Assembly (NCBI GenBank): GCA_013811805.1
Contig: JACCUM010000192.1
Location: 1-14,698 of the forward strand
Source: Geodermatophilaceae bacterium
Lineage (GTDB): Bacteria > Actinomycetota > Actinomycetes > Mycobacteriales > Geodermatophilaceae
Direction: 5' to 3'
Length of the DNA stretch: 14,698 nt
Both the position numbers and the translations under genes were made by a program. Positions 1 through 6,990 of the stretch are shown in pieces (within the stretch, counting starts at the first letter, position 1; every line of letters starts with the position of its first letter). The notes below the pieces were generated by a model. That model worked only from the letters and a program-made list of their open reading frames with translations, did not search any database and was not told where the DNA came from.

Positions 1-818
1 CTGCGCACGATGCCGTTGGGCGCCTCGCGCGAGGCGTTGATGGTCTCCTCGGCGACGTGCGCGGAGGCGTCGTAACCGGTGTAGGTGTACTGCGCCATCA
101 GCAGCCCGATCAGGAAGACGTAGACCACATTGGACCAGCCGGTCTCGTTCTTGAACTCGAAGAACGTGAACTGCAGCGTCTGATGCTGGTCCGGCACGAA
201 GACCAGAACCCCGACGATGATCGCTACGCCGGCGATGTGCCACCAAGCGCTGACGTTCGACAGCAGCCTGACCAGGTTGACACCGAAGGTGTTGAGCAGG
301 CCGTGCAGCGCGATGATGATCAGGAAGGCGATGAATGTGCTCAGCGGGGTGACCTCGAGCCCGAAGACCAGGTTGAGAACCGCCATCCACGTGATCGCAG
401 CCCCGTAGTCGATCGCCGCGGTGACCGCGACCTCGCCGAGGAAGTTGAACCAGCCGACGTACCAGGCCCAAACCCGCTTGTTCTTCGTGGCCAGCTGACC
501 GGCCCACCAGTAGAGCCCGCCTGCGGTGGGGTACCGGGAGCACACCTCGGCCATGGCCAGAGCCACCATCAGGACGAAGATTCCCACCAGCGGCCAGCCG
601 AGGGTGATCGCCATCGGCCCGCCAGCGTCCATCGCGAGGTAGTACGTCGTTATACAGCCGGCCAGGACCGAGATGATCGAGAACGAGACTGCGAAGTTGG
701 AGAATCCGGACAAGCCTCGATGTAACTCCTGCTTGTAACCGAGCTCGGCCAGTCGGGCAGCGTCTTCATCGAGAGCCGGCGAAGAGGCAGCAGGAGGAAC
801 AGCAGTCTCGGATGCCAT
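1..818 (-). CDS. APC-family amino-acid permease (N-terminal part, runs off the left edge)
   Basis: This is an inner-membrane secondary transporter that probably imports an amino acid, GABA or a related amine by cation symport. About 272 residues are present and the C-terminus lies outside the window. The start ATG at 816-818 follows a GAGG at 5-nt spacing. After a 25-residue cytoplasmic tail comes the family signature AELGYKQELHRGLSGFSNFA, then hydrophobic helices with SFSIISVLAG, YPTAGGLYWW and a glycine-rich helix. These are hallmarks of the amino acid/choline transporter branch (GabP/BAT1-like) of the APC superfamily. The substrate cannot be read from this fragment. The gene lies downstream of rbpA in the same direction but is separated by a strong terminator, so it should have its own promoter in 819-942. 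A short dyad TCCGGG-N5-CCCGGA sits at 842-858 in that leader. Confidence 0.93.
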   Translation of the reverse strand, partial: MASETAVPPAASSPALDEDAARLAELGYKQELHRGLSGFSNFAVSFSIISVLAGCITTYYLAMDAGGPMAITLGWPLVGIFVLMVALAMAEVCSRYPTAGGLYWWAGQLATKNKRVWAWYVGWFNFLGEVAVTAAIDYGAAITWMAVLNLVFGLEVTPLSTFIAFLIIIALHGLLNTFGVNLVRLLSNVSAWWHIAGVAIIVGVLVFVPDQHQTLQFTFFEFKNETGWSNVVYVFLIGLLMAQYTYTGYDASAHVAEETINASREAPNGIVR

Positions 819-942
819 GTCAGCCTCGCAGTGGTCAACCGTCCGGGTCGGTCCCGGATCTAATCGCTGGCGCGCAGCATTCCCCGACTGAGCGGTGAAA
901 TCAATGGTCTATCGCCGTACCGATTGAGCTGAGGCCACGCAA

Positions 943-974
943 AGAATCGCCCGGTCCGAAGACCGGGCGATTCT
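943..974 (-). terminator. rbpA intrinsic terminator, UUCG-capped hairpin
   Basis: A perfect 14-bp stem (AGAATCGCCCGGTC paired with GACCGGGCGATTCT) closes a 4-nt loop. Read on the minus strand the loop is C(UUCG)G, the classic extra-stable tetraloop. It begins 27 nt after the rbpA stop codon and is followed by a short T-rich run (TCTTTG). It should end the rbpA transcript and insulate the downstream permease gene. Confidence 0.85.
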
Positions 975-1000
975 GGTTGTGCTGTAGCTGGCTGCTGGGC

Positions 1001-1345
1001 TCAGGCTGAGCGAGCGCGGCGTCCGCGCAGAACTTCCAGCCGCTCGGCCAGAACCTCTTCGAGATCATCGATGCTGCGCCGCTCCAAGAGCATGTCCCAG
1101 TGGGTCCGTGGTGGCTTGCCCTTCTTGGCCGCCGGCTCGTCCCCACCGACCAGGCGGGCTGGCGATCCGTCGTTCTTGCACTCCCAGACCAACGGCACCT
1201 CGGCGTCATCGGCGAAGGGAACCGCGAAGGAATGCCCGTTCGAGCACTGGTACTGCATCAGTTGCCGCGCGATCGGCTCGGCGTTGCGGTCGGTCTCGTA
1301 GCTGATGCTGCCGAGCCGACTACCGCGCAATGAGCGCTCTCCCAT
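1001..1345 (-). CDS. rbpA: RNA polymerase-binding protein RbpA
   Basis: This 114-aa actinobacterial transcription factor binds RNA polymerase and the principal sigma factors and stabilises the open complex. The N-terminus MGERSLRGSRLG with SYETDRN is the conserved RbpA tail and core. The C-terminal block KPPRTHWDMLLERRSIDDLE is the basic linker and sigma-interaction domain. In the core, Cys34, His38 and Cys56 match the zinc ligands known in Streptomyces RbpA, but the fourth ligand position (59) is Asp instead of Cys (codon at 1169-1171). Mycobacterial RbpA has lost most of these ligands, so this protein looks intermediate. The start at 1345 is chosen because GGGAGGG lies 6-12 nt upstream and it gives the family N-terminus; an in-frame upstream ATG at 1408 would place the start inside the promoter. 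A SigR-type promoter precedes it and a hairpin terminator follows. Confidence 0.96.
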   Translation of the reverse strand: MGERSLRGSRLGSISYETDRNAEPIARQLMQYQCSNGHSFAVPFADDAEVPLVWECKNDGSPARLVGGDEPAAKKGKPPRTHWDMLLERRSIDDLEEVLAERLEVLRGRRARSA

Positions 1346-1379
1346 TGTGTTCCCTCCCAGGACTGTGCTACTTGGAGCC

Positions 1380-1406
1380 AACGTCCGACCGGCTGGGATG
1401 ATTCCC
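1380..1406 (-). promoter_or_regulatory. SigR/SigH-type (thiol-stress ECF sigma) promoter of rbpA
   Basis: On the minus strand GGGAAT (plus 1401-1406) is followed after exactly 18 nt by GTT (plus 1380-1382, within CGTTGG). This matches the Streptomyces SigR consensus GGGAAT-N18-GTT. A transcription start is expected near 1370-1374, giving a leader of about 25-30 nt before the Shine-Dalgarno and the ATG at 1345. Streptomyces coelicolor rbpA is a known SigR target, which supports the reading. Housekeeping promoter elements were not obvious in 1407-1563. Confidence 0.75.
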
Positions 1407-1563
1407 ATTGGCCAACGAGATCAACTCCCGGAATCCGCACCTAACATTCGGACACCGAGTGCTCGGTGGATTGCCTGTTCAACCAAAGTTTTCGGTCGGG
1501 CGCCGTCATCGCGCGCGTATCGGCTGTGTCGCCGACGGCAGCCAATCACGAGTCGAGAAGAGG

Positions 1564-2919
1564 TCAGGGCTGCCGGGTCACTGGCGCGGCGTGCGCGGCG
1601 TCCCGGTCGGGGCTGGGCGGTCGTACCCCCCAGAGCGCGATCGTTCCCGCCGCTAGAACCACCAGGATGCCGGCGATCCCGGCCCGGTCGGAGTCAAAGG
1701 CGAACGTGAAGAAGCCGACCAGGCTCGGCGCCAAGAAGGACACCGCGCGGCCGGTGGTCGCATAGAGCCCGAACATCTGCCCTTCCCTGCCGGGCGGGGT
1801 CAGCCGGGCAAGATAGGTACGCGAGGATGATTGGGCCGGCCCGACGAACAGAGTCAACGCCAGCCCGAAGATCCAAAAGGCGGTCGGGCCGGACAAAAAG
1901 GCCAGGATGCCGCCGCTCACCAGCATCCCGACCAGCGAACCCATGATCACCGCCTTGGGACCGATCCGGTCGTCCAGTCGGCCGCCGAGGATCGCTCCGA
2001 GAGCCGAGGCCACATTTGCAGCAACACCGAAGATCAGCACGTCGGCCTCGTTGATGCCGTACACAGTGACGGCCAGGACGGCGCCGAAGGTGAAGATGGC
2101 GGCCAGACCGTCCCGGAACAAGGCACTGGCCCCGAGGAAGTAGACCGTGTGCCGGTCGGTGCGGTAGAGCTCCTTCAGATCAGCGAACAACTTCCGATAC
2201 GAGGCGAAGAAGCCGAGCCGTTTCTCCTTGGGCAGCCCGGGCGTCTCCGGGACCTTGAGCAGAACCGGGATCGCGAACAGCGCGAACCAGATCGCGGCGA
2301 CCAGCGCGATCATCCGGATGTTGAGGCCGCCGTCGGTGCTGATCCCCAACGCGCCTCTGGTGTCTCCATCCCCGGTGACGAACCCGACGTAGACCAGAAG
2401 CAGCAACACGATTCCGCCGAAATAGCCCATCGCCCAACCGAATCCGGAGACCCGGCCGATGTTGTCCGGCGTCGATACTTGGCGCAGCATCGCGTTGTAG
2501 GAGACCGAGGCGAACTCGAAGAAGATCGAGCCGAGGGCAAGCAGCACGAGCCCGAGCCAGAGATAGGAGTACTCGTCGCGCACGAAGAACAGACCAGCTG
2601 TGGCGACGACGACCAGCCCGGTCCAGAACCCGAGCGAAAGTTTGCGGCGCCCACCGGCGTCCGCGCGCTGCCCGGTGACCGGTGCCAGTACGGCGATGAA
2701 CAACCCGGCGATCCCGATCGACCAGGCTAGGTAGCTGTTCGCGCTGATCGGGCCAGGTAGGTCCGCGCCGACCGAGTCCGTCAGATACACCGAAAAGACA
2801 AAGGTGAGGATGACGGCGTTATAGGCCGCCGATCCCCAGTCCCACAGCGCCCAGGCCCCCACCTGCCCTCGACCGCCGGGTGCCTCGACCGAATCTCGAT
2901 CGACGGCGGCTGTACTCAC
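1564..2919 (-). CDS. UMF1-family MFS transporter (Atg22-like)
   Basis: This is a 451-aa polytopic membrane protein with about 12 hydrophobic segments. The opening GAWALWDWGSAAYNAVILTF with SVYLTD, the MFS loop GQRADAGGRRK and ASVSYNAML are typical of the UMF1/Atg22-like branch of the major facilitator superfamily. The substrate is unknown; in yeast, Atg22 exports amino acids from the vacuole. The GTG start at 2917-2919 has no strong Shine-Dalgarno, but the conserved region begins about 20 residues later and leaves no better choice. The gene is the last of a four-gene minus-strand cluster and starts 46 nt after the acyltransferase stop. Transport of a lipid-turnover product is therefore possible but is inference. 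The gene runs up to about 160 bp from the rbpA promoter. Confidence 0.88.
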   Translation of the reverse strand: MSTAAVDRDSVEAPGGRGQVGAWALWDWGSAAYNAVILTFVFSVYLTDSVGADLPGPISANSYLAWSIGIAGLFIAVLAPVTGQRADAGGRRKLSLGFWTGLVVVATAGLFFVRDEYSYLWLGLVLLALGSIFFEFASVSYNAMLRQVSTPDNIGRVSGFGWAMGYFGGIVLLLLVYVGFVTGDGDTRGALGISTDGGLNIRMIALVAAIWFALFAIPVLLKVPETPGLPKEKRLGFFASYRKLFADLKELYRTDRHTVYFLGASALFRDGLAAIFTFGAVLAVTVYGINEADVLIFGVAANVASALGAILGGRLDDRIGPKAVIMGSLVGMLVSGGILAFLSGPTAFWIFGLALTLFVGPAQSSSRTYLARLTPPGREGQMFGLYATTGRAVSFLAPSLVGFFTFAFDSDRAGIAGILVVLAAGTIALWGVRPPSPDRDAAHAAPVTRQP

Positions 2920-2965
2920 GTCAGATCTGCTTTGGCGTCGATGTCGGTCCCCATGGATCGAAACC

Positions 2966-3832
2966 CTAGGGGGTGTCTCGGGCTGCGGTGATCAACGCAC
3001 GCAGATCGTCAGGCACGTGGCCGCCGGGGAAGGCAGCTATGCTCTGCTGGGAGCACGGTCGGGTCGGGTCCAGGTATCGGGGGCGACCTGGTTCGCCCCG
3101 GCGCAGCTCCTGAAGCTGCATCGTGATAGCCGCGATGATCCGTTCGCGAGCCCGGTTGGCATCACCCATCCGGGTCGCGACGAGGTCGTCGAGCGGGACC
3201 GGAGTCCCGACGTGGACCTGCATCAACGGCTGCTGCCACATCGCGCGGGCGAAAGTGTTCAACTTGCGCCGGTCGTCGGCGTAACACAGCACCTCGTGGG
3301 CGCCCCACGAGCTGACCGGGATGACCGGAACCCTGGAGCGCAGCGCCATCCGGGCGACTCCGCTGCGTCCACGCTCTGGCCACAGGTCACGATCGAGTCC
3401 GATCCGACCCTCGGGGTAGACGACGATGTGCCCGTTGTTGCGCAGCGCACTGTCGGTCACGGTCATTGTATGCCGGGCGTCGTCGCTACCCCGGTCGACG
3501 CGAATGAAACCGGCCCGCTCCAACAACGGTCCGAGGACCTTGGCGGTCATCAGCCCTTTGGTGGCCAGGAAGCGGGGCCGGATCCCGACCTTGTACAGCG
3601 AAGGCGCGAGCACGATCGGTTCGTAATCGCCGATGTGGTTGGCCACGACGATGAGTGGCCCGGCCAACAGGGCCGGATCGACGCTGCCGGTGATCGTGAC
3701 ACGGCCCGGCAGACTGGCCAGCGGAGCGCCATAGTTCAGCAGAGCGCCCCACGCCGGCCACGGCGGTTGCGCGGCTATCGTGCTCTGCCGGCTAACCCAA
3801 TCCGGCACACCGCCGTTCAGCTGCTTCGCCAT
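2966..3832 (-). CDS. PlsC-type 1-acyl-glycerol-3-phosphate acyltransferase family protein
   Basis: This 288-aa LPLAT-superfamily enzyme probably transfers an acyl chain to a lysophospholipid or glycerol acceptor at the membrane. The four family blocks are visible: NHIGDYEP at 65-72, GFIRVDRG at 108-115, VVYPEGRIG around 137-145, and VPVIPVSSWG near 168-177. The catalytic box is normally NHx4D. Here it reads H66-IGDY-E71, with glutamate in place of the usual aspartate (codon GAA at plus 3620-3622). The start ATG at 3832 follows a clear AGGGGGC Shine-Dalgarno and overlaps the end of the upstream phosphodiesterase gene by 16 nt, so the two are probably translationally coupled. The exact acceptor cannot be told from sequence; mannosyl-lipid acylation or phosphatidic-acid synthesis are both possible. 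Confidence 0.88.
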   Translation of the reverse strand: MAKQLNGGVPDWVSRQSTIAAQPPWPAWGALLNYGAPLASLPGRVTITGSVDPALLAGPLIVVANHIGDYEPIVLAPSLYKVGIRPRFLATKGLMTAKVLGPLLERAGFIRVDRGSDDARHTMTVTDSALRNNGHIVVYPEGRIGLDRDLWPERGRSGVARMALRSRVPVIPVSSWGAHEVLCYADDRRKLNTFARAMWQQPLMQVHVGTPVPLDDLVATRMGDANRARERIIAAITMQLQELRRGEPGRPRYLDPTRPCSQQSIAAFPGGHVPDDLRALITAARDTP

Positions 3833-4611
3833 TGCCCCCTGCTCTCGAGTACCTCACGCAACACCCTCGGCGCGTCGGTCATGATGCCGTCCACGCCGAG
3901 GTCCAAGGCATGGCTGATCTCTGACCGCGAGTTCAGCGTCCAGACGTGGACCTGCATGCCCAGGGCGTGCGCCGTGTCGAGCATCCTTCGATCGACCACC
4001 GGCCGTCCGGCCACCGACATGGGCACCTGCGCGCAGGCAGCAGGTACGCGCAGCATGGCGCTGGCCCGCGGTGAGAAGGACGCCAACCGCAGCGCGGCCA
4101 CCCCACGCCTGCCGAGGGAGGTGCACAGCCGGGGTCCGAGGACGCGACGCGCCGCCTCGATCCGAGCGTCGAGGAACGAGGCGATGCACACACGGTCGAG
4201 CGCCCCGGCGCGCAGGATCGCCCGGGTGACGCCGGCGACCGCGCCGGCGGACTTCAGATCGATGTTGATCCGCAGATCTGGGAATCCGTCCAGGAGTTCA
4301 TCGAGCCGGGGGATCGGCTCGGAGCCCGCGATGCGTGCCTTCTTGACGTGCGCCCACGGCAGGCGGTCGATCCGGCCGGTGCGATCGGTGATCCGATCCA
4401 ATGTCCGGTCATGGAAGACCACGGCGACATCGTCTGCGGTGGTGTGCACGTCGGTCTCGAGGTAGCGATAGCCCAGTTCGATGGCCGCCGAGATGGCACT
4501 CAACGAGTTCTCGGCGCCGTGGCTCGCGCCGCCACGGTGGACAAAAGCCAACGGTGTGGGGCTGTCCAGAAAGGAAAAACGGGGCGCCGGCCCGCGGGAG
4601 GCGCGGGTCAC
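3817..4611 (-). CDS. Glycerophosphodiester phosphodiesterase (GDPD/GlpQ-like, probably cytoplasmic)
   Basis: This 264-aa TIM-barrel enzyme hydrolyses glycerophosphodiesters, from deacylated phospholipids, to sn-glycerol-3-phosphate and an alcohol. Conserved residues from the chosen start are H25-R26-G27, E34-N35, E52 and D54 in YLETDVHTT, and H67-D68 in VVFHDRTLDR. A later NIDLKS strand and the closing VHVWTLNS and GVDGIMTDAP blocks complete the barrel. The GTG start at 4609-4611 overlaps the stop of the DUF998 gene as GTGA, a coupling arrangement. The reading frame stays open further upstream to 4833, but that part is antisense-free shadow of the DUF998 gene and has no family similarity. No signal peptide is seen. 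It shares an operon with an acyltransferase and a transporter, which suggests phospholipid recycling. Confidence 0.92.
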   Translation of the reverse strand: MTRASRGPAPRFSFLDSPTPLAFVHRGGASHGAENSLSAISAAIELGYRYLETDVHTTADDVAVVFHDRTLDRITDRTGRIDRLPWAHVKKARIAGSEPIPRLDELLDGFPDLRINIDLKSAGAVAGVTRAILRAGALDRVCIASFLDARIEAARRVLGPRLCTSLGRRGVAALRLASFSPRASAMLRVPAACAQVPMSVAGRPVVDRRMLDTAHALGMQVHVWTLNSRSEISHALDLGVDGIMTDAPRVLREVLESRGQWRSS

Positions 4612-5339
4612 CGCGATACGGACCTGGAAGTCGCCGGGAACGCCACCGGCGACGGTTGGGACTGCATCCGCGCGGTTGCCGCCCGGGCTCGCATACTGAT
4701 GATCAGAGCGAAGACCATGATGATGTCCAGGACCACCGCGATGGTCTGGTGCAGCGACCACGCCCGCTGGTAGCCCAGCCCGGTCACGTCTATGTCGATA
4801 TTGGTCAGCAGCAGGAGCACCAAGAAGAACCACCCCAGCAGTGCGCTGCCCACGGCGACGGCTCCGGCGCGTCTGCCCGTCTTACCGTCGGTGGGTCCGT
4901 GATGTCGCGCACCGACCCCGACCATCAGCATCGCGCCGATGGGCGCCACGAACAGCCCGAGAACAGCGGCCGCCTGATGTATCTGGCCGGTCAAGCTCAA
5001 CGGTGCCGGCCACTCGTTGGTCGGGACGAAGGCCATGACAACCAGAGCGAGGATCCAGACCGTCCCCGGCAGGACGACCCTCCACTGTCGAGCGGAGCCC
5101 AGCCGGTAAGCCCCCCATAGCAGCAGCGCCGAGGCGGCGGCCAGGCACAGGAGGGTGAACGTGAGCATCCAGCCGTACCTGCCTACCCCGTACTGACTGA
5201 TCGACACGTCGGGTGGAAACCAGTCGCCGCTGACCGCCTGCATGGCGAGAACGCAGAACGCCCCCACGATCATGACGACGAGCGCTGCGTCAAAGACGCG
5301 CGCTGTCAAGTCACCGTGACGACCCGCCCTATCGTCCAC
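4608..5339 (-). CDS. DUF998 family membrane protein
   Basis: This 243-aa integral membrane protein has six hydrophobic helices at about 15-36, 55-78, 88-105, 119-143, 158-181 and 197-218. The loop FPPDVSISQYG after helix 1 and the QIHQAAA start of helix 4 are typical of DUF998 (PF06197). The biochemical function of the family is not established. The start is GTG at 5337-5339 without a strong Shine-Dalgarno. It is the first gene of the cluster, and its stop overlaps the phosphodiesterase GTG by 4 nt. The promoter must lie in 5340-5441, the divergent space shared with the LOG gene. A role in the membrane side of lipid metabolism is only inferred from the neighbours. Confidence 0.82.
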   Translation of the reverse strand: MDDRAGRHGDLTARVFDAALVVMIVGAFCVLAMQAVSGDWFPPDVSISQYGVGRYGWMLTFTLLCLAAASALLLWGAYRLGSARQWRVVLPGTVWILALVVMAFVPTNEWPAPLSLTGQIHQAAAVLGLFVAPIGAMLMVGVGARHHGPTDGKTGRRAGAVAVGSALLGWFFLVLLLLTNIDIDVTGLGYQRAWSLHQTIAVVLDIIMVFALIISMRARAATARMQSQPSPVAFPATSRSVSR

Positions 5340-5386
5340 ACATTCATGGTGTCACGGACCAAGGCGCGCCTGCCGAGCAACGGGCT

Positions 5387-5406
5387 CTACCCGACCGCCA
5401 GGGTAG
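5387..5406. repeat. Inverted repeat in the DUF998/LOG divergent region
   Basis: CTACCC and GGGTAG form perfect 6-bp arms around an 8-nt spacer. It is the only clear dyad in the ~100-bp divergent intergenic region. It could be an operator or a leader hairpin of the LOG gene; nothing further supports either. Confidence 0.35.
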
Positions 5407-5441
5407 GAGGGTCACAACCCACGAGAGAAGAGGTCAGCGGA

Positions 5442-6005
5442 GTGCGAGTGTGTGTGTTCACCGGTGCTTCGGCAGGCCGGCTACCGGTCCACGCCGAAGC
5501 CGCTAGGCATTTCGGAGCCGAGTTGGCGCGGCAGGGCCATGTGCTGGTGTATGGCGGCGGGCACGTCGGCCTGATGGGCGTGCTGGCCGATGCTGTTCTT
5601 GGAGACGGGGGAGAGGTCATCGGCGTGATTCCCCAGAATCTGATGGATCGCGAACTCGCACATCATCGGATAACCGACCTTCAGGTCGTGCCCGACATGC
5701 ATGCCCGCAAGGCCCGGATGGCCGAACAGGCCGATGCCTTTGTCGCCATGCCAGGCGGCATCGGCACCCTCGAGGAACTCTTCGAGGTCTGGACCTGGGC
5801 CCAACTCGGCCTGCATGCCAAGCCGATCGGCCTCCTGAACGTGGCCGGCTTCTTCGACCACCTGCTGGCCTTCTGTGATCACATGGTCGCCGACGGCTTC
5901 CTGCCGGCCGACACACGGGCTCACCTGGTGACCACCGATGACTCGACGGCTCTCTTGGCTGCCCTCGCCCACGCGCCAGTGATATCGAACCGTTGGACCA
6001 TTTGA
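5442..6005 (+). CDS. LOG-family (TIGR00730) nucleotide phosphoribohydrolase
   Basis: This 187-aa Rossmann-fold protein belongs to the lysine-decarboxylase-like/LOG family. Characterised members cleave cytokinin riboside 5'-monophosphates, and often AMP, to free base and ribose 5-phosphate. Signature elements are VCVFTGASAG at 3-12, YGGGHVGLMG at 37-46, MHARKARM at 86-93 and PGGIGTLEELFEVWTW at 104-119, which carries the active-site loop. The length fits the family. The GTG at 5442 is chosen because GAAGAGG lies 9 nt upstream and the conserved domain begins at residue 3. The frame is open back to 5316, but that extension overlaps the divergent gene and has no family features. Whether the natural substrate is a cytokinin or a general nucleotide is unknown. 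Confidence 0.92.
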   Translation: MRVCVFTGASAGRLPVHAEAARHFGAELARQGHVLVYGGGHVGLMGVLADAVLGDGGEVIGVIPQNLMDRELAHHRITDLQVVPDMHARKARMAEQADAFVAMPGGIGTLEELFEVWTWAQLGLHAKPIGLLNVAGFFDHLLAFCDHMVADGFLPADTRAHLVTTDDSTALLAALAHAPVISNRWTI

Positions 6006-6021
6006 CCCGGCTTGCAGAACG

Positions 6022-6058
6022 CCTTACCCTCAGGTAAGGAGTTTGCCAGGAGGTAAGG
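6022..6058. promoter_or_regulatory. Operator-like repeat array of the toxin-antitoxin locus
   Basis: CCTTACC (6022-6028) and GGTAAGG (6033-6039) form a perfect 7-bp palindrome with a 4-bp spacer. A further GGTAAGG lies at 6052-6058, exactly 19 bp (about two helical turns) after the second arm. A shorter GTAAGG recurs inside the antitoxin gene at 6085-6090. The last upstream copy overlaps the Shine-Dalgarno AGGAGGT. AbrB-type antitoxins usually autorepress, so this is the natural binding-site candidate; binding itself is inference. Confidence 0.6.
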
Positions 6059-6062
6059 ACTC

Positions 6063-6311
6063 ATGCCGACCGCCACCGTTACAAGTAAGGGACAGGTCAC
6101 CGTGCCATCCGAGGTACGGAAAGCGCTCGGCCTTCGGTCTGGATCGCGAGTGCACTTCGTGCGGACGGATTCCGGCGCTTATGAGTTGGTTCCGGAGATC
6201 CGCTCCGTGACATCCCTGAAGGGAAGCATCGCGCACATTGGATCGGCGGTAACCCTGGAGCAGATGGACGAGGCGGTCCTAGCCGGTTCCGCTAAAAGCC
6301 TTGGCCGATGA
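6063..6311 (+). CDS. AbrB/MazE-fold antitoxin (VapB-type)
   Basis: This 82-aa protein has an N-terminal swapped-hairpin AbrB DNA-binding domain (ATVTSKGQVTVPSEVRKALG, residues 4-23, followed by LRSGSRVHF). The C-terminal tail, SLKGSIAHIGSAVTLEQMDE onward, probably wraps around the toxin. As the labile partner it should neutralise the PIN toxin encoded next and repress the shared promoter. The ATG at 6063 has AGGAGGT upstream with 8-9 nt spacing. The stop overlaps the toxin start as ATGA, so both are translated from one message. Repeats resembling operators lie immediately upstream. Confidence 0.93.
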   Translation: MPTATVTSKGQVTVPSEVRKALGLRSGSRVHFVRTDSGAYELVPEIRSVTSLKGSIAHIGSAVTLEQMDEAVLAGSAKSLGR

Positions 6312-6706
6312 TCGGACTCGACACCAACGTTGTGATTCGATATGTGGCTCAGGATGATGTCGCCCAAGCCGCAGTCGCCACGCAAGTCTTCGAGAGCCTG
6401 AGCGAGTCCAACCAGGGCCATGTGAGCACGGTGGTCCTGGTGGAAATCGATTGGGTACTCCGGCAGGCGTACGGGGCAGATCGGACATCCGCCGCCGGGG
6501 TCCTGCAGGGGCTGCTGGAATCGAGGGAGATCAACCTCGAGAAGCCTGATGCGATCCGACGCGCCCTCACCCGGGTCGCGTCCGGCGCGGACTTCGCCGA
6601 CGCCCTGATAAGCGAACTCGGCAACGCGGCTGGGTGCGTGCATACGGTTACCTTCGATCGGGCTGCGGCCAGATCCGCGGGCATGCGGCTGCTGCTCCCT
6701 ACCTGA
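6308..6706 (+). CDS. PIN-domain ribonuclease toxin (VapC-type)
   Basis: This 132-aa PIN-domain protein is expected to be a Mg-dependent endoribonuclease that cuts specific RNA sites when released from its antitoxin. The acidic active-site set is present: D5 in MIGLDTNVVIRY, E46 in VVLVEIDWVL, D95/D98 in ASGADFADAL, and D117 in VTFDRAA. The opening LDTNVVIRYVAQDD and the GADFADALI block mark the subgroup usually paired with AbrB antitoxins. The start ATG overlaps the antitoxin stop by 4 nt. The catalytic residues are all intact, so the toxin looks functional. A weak hairpin about 80 nt downstream may end the transcript. Confidence 0.93.
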   Translation: MIGLDTNVVIRYVAQDDVAQAAVATQVFESLSESNQGHVSTVVLVEIDWVLRQAYGADRTSAAGVLQGLLESREINLEKPDAIRRALTRVASGADFADALISELGNAAGCVHTVTFDRAAARSAGMRLLLPT

Positions 6707-6786
6707 CCGCTAACGAGACGTGTTGACGCGGGACGAGTCGCGGATACCTCAGGGCCTGCCCATGACCTGCGCACCCCCCACACGGG

Positions 6787-6809
6787 GAGGGACTGAGACG
6801 AGTCCCCTC
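6787..6809. terminator. Possible terminator hairpin after the toxin gene
   Basis: GAGGGACT pairs with AGTCC(C)CTC around the 6-nt loop GAGACG, giving about 8 bp with one bulged C. There is no U-run. It sits between the toxin gene and the 3' end of the opposite-strand relic, so it could serve either strand. Confidence 0.35.
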
Positions 6810-6810
6810 A

Positions 6811-6990
6811 CTAGCACTGCTGCCACCTGCCGCCGATAATCGACATTATGTCATGTGGCGCGCATACATCTACACCCAGAATGAAGGGGCATGTCGGTCC
6901 GGTCGCTGCCCCGAGCCGGCGATCCGCCGTCACCAGGGGGGCATCCAGTCTCTCGGCCACGGCGACAGTTGAGCACGACTTCGCCGAGAT
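6811..6990 (-). pseudogene. Decayed C-terminus of a second PIN-domain (VapC) toxin
   Basis: On the minus strand a frame ending at TAG (6811-6813) reads ISAKSCSTVAVAERLDAPL, then VTADRRLGAATGPTCPF. This lines up, without gaps, with the typical VapC C-terminus LSAYDAxYVAVAEALDAPLVTADxRLA. The active-site Asp of the YDA motif is replaced (K-S-C). No PIN N-terminus is found upstream: the same frame is blocked by a TGA near 7099. A different minus frame at about 6960-7130 looks mildly protein-like (TGTHTPFTWEQIRSYLEGLA) but I cannot assign it. The stretch 6707-7274 therefore holds no intact gene, only this relic, a weak hairpin and unassigned sequence. It is probably scarred by past toxin-antitoxin turnover. 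Confidence 0.6.

Noticed and set aside
1831..2730. A 299-codon plus-strand open frame
   Set aside because: It is antisense to the MFS transporter, with highly polar repetitive composition and no recognisable domain.
3017..4465. A 482-codon open frame on the plus strand
   Set aside because: It lies wholly antisense to the acyltransferase and phosphodiesterase genes, whose motifs are clear; its composition is the Arg/Pro/Gly/Asp-rich pattern of a high-GC shadow frame.
4612..4833. Upstream extension of the phosphodiesterase frame
   Set aside because: It lies inside the DUF998 gene in another frame, lacks family similarity, and the GTGA overlap gives a better start.
5316..5441. Upstream extension of the LOG frame
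   Set aside because: It overlaps the divergent gene and has no family features; GTG 5442 has a good ribosome-binding site.
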